DNA from: Falsiroseomonas sp050563525
GTDB taxonomy: Bacteria; Pseudomonadota; Alphaproteobacteria; Acetobacterales; Acetobacteraceae
DNA: 64,000 nt
Assembly (NCBI RefSeq): GCF_050563525.1
Contig: NZ_JBNXUN010000006.1
Location: forward strand, 124,001 to 188,000
Direction: 5' to 3'
A program made the position numbers and the translations under genes. This document shows positions 51,139 through 59,028 of this stretch, piece after piece (the first letter of the stretch is position 1; every line of letters starts with the position of its first letter). The notes below the pieces were generated by a model. The model did no database searches, had not been told where the DNA came from, and saw only the letters and a list, made by a program, of their open reading frames with translations.

Positions 51139-51318
51139 ATGGGCAAGCTCGTCAACCTCAACCATGCGCGGAAGGCGGCGGCGAGGCGCGAGGCCGAGGC
51201 GCAGGCCGCGGCGAACCGCGTGAAGCATGGCCGGACGGGTGCGCAGAAGCAGGCCGACCGGCAGGCGGAGGCGCGGCGCCAGGCGGTGCTGGATGGGGCG
51301 AAGCGCGATGAATCGTAG
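51139..51318 (+). CDS. DUF4169 family protein
   Basis: A 59-aa basic helical protein that starts MGKLVNLNHARKAAARREAEA and continues NRVKHGRTGAQKQADR and ends LDGAKRDES. The pattern MGKxVNLxxARK...RFGRTKAE matches DUF4169, a short family found across alphaproteobacteria with unknown role. It is divergent from the dienelactone-hydrolase gene and followed 9 nt later by the lipocalin-like gene. Confidence 0.8.
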   Translation: MGKLVNLNHARKAAARREAEAQAAANRVKHGRTGAQKQADRQAEARRQAVLDGAKRDES

Positions 51319-51327
51319 GAGGTCGTC

Positions 51328-51705
51328 ATGCTCGATCTGATCGGCACCTGGAAGCTGCTGGAGGCCCGCGCCTATGACGTGGACGGCACGGAATTGCCGC
51401 CGCCACTGGGGCCGGAGCCGGTGGGCGTGATCCTGTACGGGCCGGAGCGCATCATGGTGACGGTAGGCGACGGGCGGCGGGATGCCCCGGCGCCCCGCGC
51501 CTTTAACGCCTATGCCGGCCGCTACGACTTCGATGGGGAGACGCTGGTGATCCATGTCGATTCGGCGTCCAGCCCGGATCTGGCGGGCGACCAGGTCCGC
51601 CGGCTGATCTTCGAGACGCCGGACCGCTACGTGGCGGTGCCGATGACGCCGTTCTTCGGCATCGGCTCCGGCCTGAAGCACACCTGGCAGCGCACCGGCC
51701 GGTAG
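51328..51705 (+). CDS. Lipocalin-like domain protein
   Basis: A 125-aa single-domain protein of the lipocalin-like type (DLIGTWKLLEARAYDVDGTE...ILYGPERIMVTVGDG...FNAYAGRYDFDGETLVIHVDSA). The GxW-K start and beta-barrel strand pattern fit. No signal peptide, so it is probably cytosolic. AGGAGG lies about 6-8 nt before ATG 51328. It likely binds a small hydrophobic ligand, identity unknown. Confidence 0.78.
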   Translation: MLDLIGTWKLLEARAYDVDGTELPPPLGPEPVGVILYGPERIMVTVGDGRRDAPAPRAFNAYAGRYDFDGETLVIHVDSASSPDLAGDQVRRLIFETPDRYVAVPMTPFFGIGSGLKHTWQRTGR

Positions 51706-51761
51706 CCCCCCTGGATGCTCCCCTCTGGACGATCGGGCCTGGGTCGGGTGATCTGCCGCGC

Positions 51762-52166
51762 ATGTCCCATGATCCGACCACCGAGGGCTGGCGCCAGATC
51801 GTCCCCTCCGGCCTGCCCGAGACCGCCAACCCGCTTTGGCAGCGCGGCACCGAATACGGCTTCCAGGCGCGCGCCGACCACGCCAATGGCCGCGGCGTCA
51901 TCCATGGCGGTATCCTCGCCACCTTCATGGACCACAGCCTGGGGCTGATGGTGCGGGCAGCGACCGGCGGCGGCATGAACCTGGCGACCATCCAGCTCGA
52001 CCTGCACTACCTGGCCGCCGCGATGCCGGGGCAGTTCCTGGTCGGCAGCGGGGAGATCACGCGCCAGACCCGCAGCGTGGTCTTCGTGCGCGGCACGCTC
52101 CGGCACGGCGACACCGCCGTTCTGGCCGCGACCGGCATCTGGAAGCTGCTGGCGCCGCCGCGCTAG
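51762..52166 (+). CDS. PaaI-type hotdog thioesterase
   Basis: A 134-aa hotdog-fold thioesterase, of the PaaI/YbgC type. The family motif is ANGRGVIHGGILATFMDHSLGLMV (HGG with the Asp four residues later), followed by NLATIQLDLHYLAAAMPG. It hydrolyses aryl- or acyl-CoA thioesters and is often found with aromatic pathways. It is followed 32 nt later by the metallo-hydrolase gene. Confidence 0.86.
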   Translation: MSHDPTTEGWRQIVPSGLPETANPLWQRGTEYGFQARADHANGRGVIHGGILATFMDHSLGLMVRAATGGGMNLATIQLDLHYLAAAMPGQFLVGSGEITRQTRSVVFVRGTLRHGDTAVLAATGIWKLLAPPR

Positions 52167-52198
52167 GAAGACGCCATCATCAACGGAGACCGCAGCCC

Positions 52199-52909
52199 AT
52201 GCAGATCACCTGGTTCGGCCATTCGGCCTATCGCCTGGCTTTCGGAAAGTCCGTCGTGCTGATCGACCCGTTCCTGACCGGCAACCCGGTCTTCAAGGGC
52301 GATGTGGAGGCCGCCACCGCGGGGGCCACCCACATCCTGCTGACGCATGGCCACAGCGATCATGTCGGCGACACGCTGGCGATCCACCAGCGCACCGGCG
52401 CCAAGGTGGTGGCGAATTTCGAGATCTGCATGTGGCTCGCCCGGCAGGGGCTGAAGGCCATGGATCCGATGAACACCGGCGGCACCACCCACCAGGATGA
52501 GTTCGCGGTGACGCTGACCATCGCCTTCCATTCCTCGGCCATGATGGACGAGAACGGCGTGACGCAGGACCTCGGCCTGCCGGGTGGGCTGGTGGTGACG
52601 CCGAAGCTGGCCGGCGAGCCGGTGGTCTACCACATGGGCGATACGGAGGTGTTCTCCGACATGGCGCTGATCGACGAGATGCATGGGCCGGATGTCGCCA
52701 TCGTGCCGGTCGGCGACCGCTTCACCATGGATGGCCGCCGCGGCGCGCTGGCCGTGAAGCGCTTCTTGCCCAGCGTGAAGACCGCCATCCCTTGCCATTT
52801 CGGCACCTTCCCGATGATCGCGCCCAACGCCGACCTGTTCGCGACCGAGATGCAGGGCGCGAAGGCGAAGGTCCTGGTGCCGGAGATCGGCGTGGCCTTC
52901 ACGCTGTAG
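52199..52909 (+). CDS. UPF0173-type metal-dependent hydrolase (UlaG-like)
   Basis: A 236-aa metallo-beta-lactamase-fold protein of the UPF0173/UlaG type. The metal motif is THGHSDHVGD; HMGDTEVFSDM and PVGDRFTMD are further family blocks, and CHFGTFP is near the C-terminus. It starts MQITWFGHSAYRL. The family includes lactonases and phosphodiesterases; its substrate is unknown. It is convergent with the FAD oxidoreductase gene and overlaps it tail to tail by 11 nt. Confidence 0.88.
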   Translation: MQITWFGHSAYRLAFGKSVVLIDPFLTGNPVFKGDVEAATAGATHILLTHGHSDHVGDTLAIHQRTGAKVVANFEICMWLARQGLKAMDPMNTGGTTHQDEFAVTLTIAFHSSAMMDENGVTQDLGLPGGLVVTPKLAGEPVVYHMGDTEVFSDMALIDEMHGPDVAIVPVGDRFTMDGRRGALAVKRFLPSVKTAIPCHFGTFPMIAPNADLFATEMQGAKAKVLVPEIGVAFTL

Positions 52910-54008
52910 GCGCGACCACCGCCATCACTTCCTCCGCCAGCGCGAGCGAGGCAGTGAGCCCCGGGCTCTCGATGCCGAACAGGTTGACCAGCCCGGCGAC
53001 CCCATGCGTCGCCGGGCCCTGGATCACGAAATCCTGCCCCGGTGCGCCCTTCGGCACCGTCTTCGGCCGGATGCCGGAATAGCCCGGCGCCAGCACGCCA
53101 TCCGGCAGGGTCGGCCACCAGCGGCGGATGGAGGAGTAGAAGCTGTCGCCGCGGCGCGGGTCGACGTTGTAGTCGATGCGGTCGATCCACTCGACATCCG
53201 GCCCGAACCGGGCCTGGCCTGCCAGGTCGATGGTCAGGTGGGTGCCGAGGCCGCCGGGCACCGGCACCGGGTAGATCAGCCGGCTGAACGGGGATCGGAT
53301 GGTCAGGCTGAAGTAGTTGCCCTTGGCGTAGTAGTCGCCGGGGATGTGCTCGGCCGGCATCCCCTCGATCCGCCGCGCCAGGGACGGCGCGTGCAGCCCG
53401 GCGGAATTGACCAGCAGGTTGCACGACAGCGCCATCGGCTCCGCGCCGCCCACCTCGATCTCCACGGCATCGCCGCGCACCGCGCCGCGCAGCACCGGGG
53501 CGTGGAAGGCGAACATGGCGCCCGCATCCTCGGCATCGCCCTGCAGCGCCAGCATGTAGGCGTGGCTGTCGATGATGCCGGTGGAGGGCGAGACCAGGGC
53601 CGCGGTGCAGGACAGCGTCGGCTCGATCTGCCGTGCCTCCGCCCCGGTGATGAAGCGCAGATCGTCGACGCCATTGGCCGCCGCGCGCTGGCGGATGCCC
53701 TCGAGTTGCTCGGCCTCCGCCTCGCTGGTCGCGACGATCAACTTGCCGCAGTTGCGGGTGGGCACGCCGTGGCTTGCGCAATACTCGTACAGCTTCCACT
53801 TCCCGGCGACGCAGGTGCGCGCCATCAGGCTGCCGGCGCGGTAGTAGATGCCGGCGTGGATCACCTCGGAATTGCGCGAGGAGGTTTCCGTGCCGATGCC
53901 CTCCGCCGCGTCCAGCACCAGCACCTCCCGCCCCGCCTGCGCCAGGGCACGCGCCACGGCGAGGCCGACGACGCCCGCACCCACCACCACGCAATCCACC
54001 TGGTCCAT
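52899..54008 (-). CDS. FAD-dependent oxidoreductase, L-2-hydroxyglutarate oxidase (LhgO)-like
   Basis: A protein of about 369 aa of the DAO/LhgO family. The FAD motif is VDCVVVGAGVVGLAVARALAQAGREVLVLDAAEG; the C-terminal flavin contact is GLVNLFGIESPGLTASLALAEEV. Family blocks TSSRNSEVIHAGIYYRAGSLMARTC and GYSGIRPKTVPKGA are typical of LhgO-type enzymes, which oxidise 2-hydroxyglutarate or related hydroxy acids. Candidate starts are ATG 54008 or 54014; AGGATAGGG upstream favours 54008. Confidence 0.87.
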   Translation of the reverse strand: MDQVDCVVVGAGVVGLAVARALAQAGREVLVLDAAEGIGTETSSRNSEVIHAGIYYRAGSLMARTCVAGKWKLYEYCASHGVPTRNCGKLIVATSEAEAEQLEGIRQRAAANGVDDLRFITGAEARQIEPTLSCTAALVSPSTGIIDSHAYMLALQGDAEDAGAMFAFHAPVLRGAVRGDAVEIEVGGAEPMALSCNLLVNSAGLHAPSLARRIEGMPAEHIPGDYYAKGNYFSLTIRSPFSRLIYPVPVPGGLGTHLTIDLAGQARFGPDVEWIDRIDYNVDPRRGDSFYSSIRRWWPTLPDGVLAPGYSGIRPKTVPKGAPGQDFVIQGPATHGVAGLVNLFGIESPGLTASLALAEEVMAVVAPTA

Positions 54009-54018
54009 CGGCATCCCT

Positions 54019-54045
54019 ATCCTGGTCCGGCCCATCCTGGTCCGG
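54019..54045. repeat. Short direct repeat upstream of the FAD oxidoreductase gene
   Basis: ATCCTGGTCCGG occurs at 54019-54030 and 54034-54045, a 12-nt unit with a period of 15 nt. It overlaps the ribosome-binding region of the minus-strand FAD oxidoreductase gene. The remaining sequence up to 54166 is the MCP upstream region and shows no gene. Confidence 0.7.
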
Positions 54046-54166
54046 TGATGGGTAGGTCAAAACGCGGCGGAGGGGGAGAGGCCGCCTTTCATAGCTGCAA
54101 GCTTGTTCATCAACCGGAAGCACCTTGAGCGTAGGTTCGCCACGACGCCCGTAGGAACATCTCGTC

Positions 54167-56281
54167 ATGACCAGCATGCTGCGCCGACTGCTGCCCCGAT
54201 TTGCGGCGACGGAGCTCCGGGTCCTGATCGCGCTCCTCGGACTTCTTGCCCTGGCAAAGTCGGTGGAGCAGGCCGTGCAGGCCTGGCAGACCATGGCGCG
54301 GAGCCAGGACCTGGCCGTGGTGAACCAGTCTGCCCTGCTGCTGCTGCGCGCCGCGGAACATGTGCAGCTGGAACGCGGCATGACCCAGGCCGCGCTGCTC
54401 GCCGCGGCACCGGCCGAGGCCGGCGCGACTGCGCCGATCCTGGCGCGCCGTGCCGCCGCCGCGGAAGCCCTGGCGGGCGCCTTCGCCGCGCTGCCCGCAC
54501 AGCCCGGCCCAGCGTTGGCAGCGCGGATACGGGAGTTGAACGCCGCCCTCGCCACGCTGGAGGAGCAGCGGAGGGCAGCGGATGCCGCGCTGCGCCAGCC
54601 GCGCGAGGCTCGGCCGGCTGCGCTGCTGCAAGGCTGGTACCCGGCCGCGACCCGCGTCACCACCGGCCTCGGCGCCACCTGGGTCGAAGTCAGCGCCACC
54701 ACATCGAACGCCGACCCGGCGCTCGCCCGCCTCAACGAAACCGCCTTCCTCACGACGCAGATGCGCGAATCGGCGGGGGTGGAGCGCTCCGGACTGACCG
54801 CGGTGGTTGCCGCAACCCGGCCAGCGACGCCGGAGCTGGTCGTGGCCTGGGCGCTGGAGCGCGGTGCGATCAACCTCGGCTGGCGTCGGGTGGCGGAGTT
54901 GAACCCGGCGGCCACCAACCCGCCCGTCATGGAGGCGGCCCTGAAGGCAGCGCGGGAGGGCTATGAGGCCCGCTACCTGCCGGTGCGCGATGCGATCCTG
55001 GCCGCCGCCGCCGCCGACCGACCGCAGCCGATCAACCAACAGGACTGGACCCGCCTCTCGAACGCCGCGCTGAGTGATATCGTCGGCGTCCGCGACGCCG
55101 CCCTCGGGCTCGGCGTCGCGCATCTGGAGCGCAGCATCGCGGATTCCCGCGCGGCGCTGGCCCTGCATCTCGGCCTGTCGGCGCTCGCCGTGGGGCTCGC
55201 CCTGCTGACCTACAAGCGCGCCGTACTGCGTGTGCTGCACCCGCTCAGCCAGATCGTCGCCGCCGTCGGCGAGGTGGCGAAGGGCTCCGCCAACCTGGCC
55301 CTGCCGCAAAGCTGGCGGGCGGATGACGAGATCGGCACCATCGTGCAGGCGGTGCGCGGCCTCGCCGACCAGACCGTGGCTCGGGAACGGCTCGCGGCGG
55401 AACAGGCGGCGGAGGTCGCGGCGCGGCAGCAGCGGACGCAGAAGGTCGATGCGCTGGTCGCGAGCTTCGAGGCCGATGCGTCCGAGGCCCTGACCAGCGT
55501 GACGAAGGCCGCTGGACAGCTGGCCCGCACGGCGGACACCATGGCGACCACGGCGGCCGACGGCATGCGGCTGACGACGGCCGTGGCGACGGCGGCGGAT
55601 GGTGCCTCCGTCAACACGCAGCTTTCCGCGGCCGCCGCGGAGCAACTCGCCGCCTCGGTCGGCGAGATCACCCGCCAGGTCGGCCATGCGGCGGAAGTGG
55701 CGCGCCGCGCCAGCGCCGAGGCGAGCCGCACCGATGCCACCGTGCGCAGCCTGTCGGAGGCGGCGCAGCGGATCGGGGAGGTGGTGCAGCTGATTTCCGG
55801 CATCGCCGGCCAGACCAACCTGCTGGCCCTGAACGCCACCATCGAGGCCGCCCGCGCCGGGGAGGCCGGCAAGGGCTTCGCCGTGGTGGCGAGCGAGGTG
55901 AAGACCCTGGCGGAACAGACCACCCGGGCGACCGTGGAAATCGAACAGCAGATCGCCAGCATCCGCGCCGTCGCGGTCCAGACCGCGCAGGCGATCCAGG
56001 GCATCAGCACGGTGATCGCCGAGATCGACGAGGCCGCCGGTTCCATCGCCACCGCGGTGCAGGAACAGGGCGCCGCGACCGGCGAGATCGCGCGCACCGT
56101 CGCCGCCGCGGCCGCGGCCACGGGCCATGTCTCCCGCGACACGCGGGAAGCGCAGGGTGCCGTGACCCGCACCGGGGAACAGAGTGGCCTGGTGCGGCGC
56201 GCCGCCGCCGACCTGTCGCAGCAGTCCGAACACATCAGCGCAAGGATCGGCAGCTTCCTGCGGGACGTCCGTGCCGCGTGA
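54167..56281 (+). CDS. Methyl-accepting chemotaxis protein
   Basis: A 704-aa receptor. Helix one is at about 18-36, an extracytoplasmic sensing region at about 40-325 (with a nitrate/nitrite-sensing-like segment VQLERGMTQAALL), and helix two at about 328-350. A HAMP domain comes next (about 350-405), then a signalling domain whose tip is GQTNLLALNATIEAARAGEAGKGFAVVASEVKTLAEQT (about 547-585). It would control a CheA/CheW kinase. No che genes are in the window, so it works with a distant chemotaxis locus. Confidence 0.92.
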   Translation: MTSMLRRLLPRFAATELRVLIALLGLLALAKSVEQAVQAWQTMARSQDLAVVNQSALLLLRAAEHVQLERGMTQAALLAAAPAEAGATAPILARRAAAAEALAGAFAALPAQPGPALAARIRELNAALATLEEQRRAADAALRQPREARPAALLQGWYPAATRVTTGLGATWVEVSATTSNADPALARLNETAFLTTQMRESAGVERSGLTAVVAATRPATPELVVAWALERGAINLGWRRVAELNPAATNPPVMEAALKAAREGYEARYLPVRDAILAAAAADRPQPINQQDWTRLSNAALSDIVGVRDAALGLGVAHLERSIADSRAALALHLGLSALAVGLALLTYKRAVLRVLHPLSQIVAAVGEVAKGSANLALPQSWRADDEIGTIVQAVRGLADQTVARERLAAEQAAEVAARQQRTQKVDALVASFEADASEALTSVTKAAGQLARTADTMATTAADGMRLTTAVATAADGASVNTQLSAAAAEQLAASVGEITRQVGHAAEVARRASAEASRTDATVRSLSEAAQRIGEVVQLISGIAGQTNLLALNATIEAARAGEAGKGFAVVASEVKTLAEQTTRATVEIEQQIASIRAVAVQTAQAIQGISTVIAEIDEAAGSIATAVQEQGAATGEIARTVAAAAAATGHVSRDTREAQGAVTRTGEQSGLVRRAAADLSQQSEHISARIGSFLRDVRAA

Positions 56282-56350
56282 TGCCCGGACCCGCCGATCG
56301 TGGTCGCCTGGGGCACCAGCTCAGGCGGGACCAGTTCAGGCCGGACAAGT

Positions 56351-57598
56351 TCAGGCCGGGCCGGGGTGGTTCGCCCGTGCCCCGGCCGGCCACAGGTGCC
56401 GGCGCCAGACCAGCCCGATCAGCGCGGAGCACGCCAGGCCAAAGGCCGCATACAGCGTGGTGGCACCGGCGAAGCCCAGCCGGTCGATCAGCGGGCCGGA
56501 CAACAGCAGCCCGATCGGCAGGCCATAGACCGCCAGCATGCGCAGCCCCATGACCCGGCCGCGGTAGCGATCCTCCGCGCAGCGCAGCAGGATCACCGTC
56601 ATCGGCACCATGGCGAAGCTCTGCGTGAAGCCGATCAACACCATCAGCGCCATCCCGGCGGTGGCGTCCCGGACCTGCGCGAAGACCAGCAGCAGCGGAA
56701 ACCAGACCAGGCAGGACAGCACCATGCTGCGCCCCGCCGCCAGCGCCGCACCGCGGGAAATCACCACCAGCGAGCCCACCAGCGCGCCGCCCGCGAAGCA
56801 GGCAACCAGCGTGCCGAGCCCGCCACGGTCCATCCCATAGACCTCCCGCGCCACATAGGGCAGCAGGCCCCCGGTGGTGGGGAAGGCGGCCAGGTTCACC
56901 AGGAAGGCCAGCAGCATGGTGGCCAGCAGCGGCGGGCTACCGCGGACATGCGCGAAGCCATCCCGCAGTTCGCGCCACGGCGAGGCCGGCGCCAGCGCCA
57001 CGCGGGGCGGCACCGGGACCAGCAGGGTGCCGGCCAGCCCGAACAGGTACAGCCCCGTCACCACCAGATAGGCCGGCCCGATGCCGAGCGCCGCCGCCAA
57101 CCCGGCGCCTGCCAGCGCGCCGACGATACGCGCCGAATCGGCGCTGCAACGAGAAATGCCCATCGCCTGGGTCATCATCCCCGTCGGCATGGACACCGCG
57201 ATCAGCGTGCTGCGCAGCCCGAGGTCGGAGGGCCGTACCAGCCCCATCAGCGCCGCCACCACCAGCACCTGCACCGGCCCCAGCGTGCCGGTCATCGCCA
57301 TCGCCGCGATGGTGGCGGCCTGGACGGCGTAGAAGCCGCGCATGCTGGCCAGCAGCCGGCGCGGGCCGATGCGGTCCCCCACCACGCCGAACATCGGCGC
57401 CACCAGCGTGCCGAGAAACTGCACGGAGGCGAAGGCGGTCAGCCAGACCACGGAGCCGGTCTCGACCAGGATGTACCAGCCGAGCACCAGCGTCTCGATC
57501 TCGAAGGCCCAGGAGGTCGCGAGGTCGGCCGGCCATTGCCGGCGGAAGCCGGGCTGGCGGAACGGGCCGAGGCTGGCAGGGCGCGGCCAGGGGTTCAC
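56351..57598 (-). CDS. MFS transporter
   Basis: A 415-aa major-facilitator transporter with about 12 helices, of the DHA3/enterobactin-exporter-like type. The first helix region includes WAFEIETLVLGWYILVETGSVVWLTAFASVQFLGTLVAPMFGVVGDRIGPRRLL, with the MFS loop 2-3 motif GDRIGPRR. GTG 57598 is used as no ATG fits; the open frame beyond is antisense to the neighbouring GST. Substrate unknown. It lies between the MCP gene (convergent) and the GST remnant (divergent). Confidence 0.85.
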   Translation of the reverse strand: MNPWPRPASLGPFRQPGFRRQWPADLATSWAFEIETLVLGWYILVETGSVVWLTAFASVQFLGTLVAPMFGVVGDRIGPRRLLASMRGFYAVQAATIAAMAMTGTLGPVQVLVVAALMGLVRPSDLGLRSTLIAVSMPTGMMTQAMGISRCSADSARIVGALAGAGLAAALGIGPAYLVVTGLYLFGLAGTLLVPVPPRVALAPASPWRELRDGFAHVRGSPPLLATMLLAFLVNLAAFPTTGGLLPYVAREVYGMDRGGLGTLVACFAGGALVGSLVVISRGAALAAGRSMVLSCLVWFPLLLVFAQVRDATAGMALMVLIGFTQSFAMVPMTVILLRCAEDRYRGRVMGLRMLAVYGLPIGLLLSGPLIDRLGFAGATTLYAAFGLACSALIGLVWRRHLWPAGARANHPGPA

Positions 57599-57751
57599 GC
57601 CGCGTGTGCGTCCCGCATGTGGTCGATCGTTTCCCCCCTGCGCGTCCGAATCCCGCGCCAGGGAAAACAATGCCGCAAGCCGGCCTTGATGTCGAAATCG
57701 CGCCGGCCCGCGGGTCAGGTCATCGGCATCCCGCCACCGGAGAATCCCGCC

Positions 57752-58099
57752 ATGATCGAGATCATCGGCTTCCCGCAGAGCAACTTCGTCTGGGCCGTCC
57801 GCATCGCCTGTGCCGAGAAGGGCGTGCCGCACAGCCTGGTACCGCGGCCGCCGCACCATCCCGAGGTGACTGCGATCCACCCGCTGGGCAAGGTGCCGGT
57901 GATGCGACATGGCGCCGTCAGGCTGGCGGAGTCGCGGGCCATCTGCCTGTACCTGGACCACGCCTTCCCCAGGCCCGCGCTGATGCCGCGTGGCGCGGCG
58001 GCGATGCAGGAGGCGCCGGGCTTGGCGGATTGGCTGGTGCGGATGCGGGCGCGGCCCTCGGTCGGGCAGACCACCCCGCCGCCACTCAGCCGCCCATGA
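57752..58099 (+). pseudogene. Glutathione S-transferase with internal deletion
   Basis: A 115-aa frame with the GST N-terminal thioredoxin fold (MIEIIGFPQSNFVWAVRIACAEKGVPHSL, and KVPVMRHGAVRLAESRAICLYLD) to about residue 86. It then jumps to a segment looking like the last residues of a GST (GLADWLVRMRARPSVGQTTPPPL). Normal family members have about 200 residues, so the central helical domain (roughly 100 residues) is missing in frame. The start is well supported by position but the protein is probably not a working GST. The 3' end overlaps the Oad gene by 14 nt antisense. Confidence 0.72.
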
Positions 58100-58946
58100 A
58101 GTCCCGGATCGCGGCGTCGTAGTGCTCGTCGCGCTGCCAGCGCCGCGTCGTCGCGGCATCCGGCAGGCGGGCGAGGTCCTTTGGCGCGGTGCCGTCGCGC
58201 AGCGCCTTCAGCGTGTCGTGCACCGCCTGCATCGCCGCCGGGAAGGTGGCGTGGCCTTGCAGGGCGATTCGCCCGCCGTGGCGCGCAAAGGCTTCCGCCC
58301 CGCCAAGTCCGGCCTTGGCGTTGCCGACCAGGATCGGCAGGCCGGTCGCGGCGTGCAGCGCCTGAAGCTCGTCCAACGCCGTGACGCCGGTGACGAAGAC
58401 CCCGTCCGCGCCGGCCTCGGCATAGGCGCGGGCGCGGGCCAAGGCATCCTCCAGCCCGGTGACGGACAAAGCGGAGGTGCGGGCGACGATGACCAGCGCC
58501 GGGTCGCTGCGGGCGGCCAGCGCGGCGCGGATTTTGCCGAGCCCTTCCTCCAGCGGCAGCAGCGCCGGCTTGTCCGGGCCATAGGGGCGCGGCAGCAGCG
58601 TATCCTCGATGGTCAGGGCGGCGACGCCGGCGGTTTCCAACTCCTCGACTGTCCGCATCACGGACAGGGCGTTGCCATAGCCGTGGTCGGCATCGACCAG
58701 CAAAGGCGGCGCGCCGCCGCGGGTGATGCGGCGGATGAGGTCGGCGAATTCGGTCAGCGTCAGGATGATGTGGTCCGGTGCGCCGAGCACGGCGAGCGAG
58801 GCGACGGAGCCGCCCAGGATCGCCGTCTCGAAGCCGAGATCGGCGGCGATGCGGCCGGACACCGCATCGAAGACGCTGGCGGGATGGACGCAGGCCTGGC
58901 CGGCCAATACGGCGCGGAAGGCGTTTCGGCGCTCGGTGGCATTCAT
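58086..58946 (-). CDS. Isocitrate lyase/PEP mutase-family lyase (oxaloacetate decarboxylase-like)
   Basis: A 286-aa enzyme of the PEP-mutase/isocitrate-lyase superfamily, close to the oxaloacetate decarboxylase subgroup (PA4872 type). Motifs are MNATERRNAFRAVLAG, CVHPASVFDAVSGRIA, LLVDADHGYGNALSVMRTVEELE, LTIEDTLLP and IVARTSA. The Asp-Ala-Asp-His metal site is in VDADHGYGN. It would decarboxylate oxaloacetate or cleave a related 2-oxo diacid. ATG 58946 is the family start; the frame beyond is unrelated. Confidence 0.87.
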   Translation of the reverse strand: MNATERRNAFRAVLAGQACVHPASVFDAVSGRIAADLGFETAILGGSVASLAVLGAPDHIILTLTEFADLIRRITRGGAPPLLVDADHGYGNALSVMRTVEELETAGVAALTIEDTLLPRPYGPDKPALLPLEEGLGKIRAALAARSDPALVIVARTSALSVTGLEDALARARAYAEAGADGVFVTGVTALDELQALHAATGLPILVGNAKAGLGGAEAFARHGGRIALQGHATFPAAMQAVHDTLKALRDGTAPKDLARLPDAATTRRWQRDEHYDAAIRDFMGG

Positions 58947-58985
58947 CCGGCTTCGGTCCTGTCGACGTTTCCGCCGGCAGGGTAG

Positions 58986-59023
58986 CGCGCCGCCGGGGGG
59001 CTGACAGCCCACCCGGCGGCGCG
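58986..59023 (-). terminator. Long GC hairpin after the HtrA gene
   Basis: CGCGCCGCCGGG (58986-58997) and CCCGGCGGCGCG (59012-59023) pair perfectly over 12 bp, and the loop continues as GGGCT-gac-AGCCC with a single bulged A. The 17-bp stem ends 5 nt before the htrA stop. There is no U-run on the minus strand, so it is either a terminator or an mRNA-stabilising or attenuating structure before the Oad gene. Confidence 0.6.
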
Positions 59024-59028
59024 GGGTG

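Noticed and set aside
54110..56233. A long minus-strand frame opposite the chemotaxis receptor
   Set aside because: It is a mirror of a receptor whose every signalling motif is intact, and it has a shadow-like composition.
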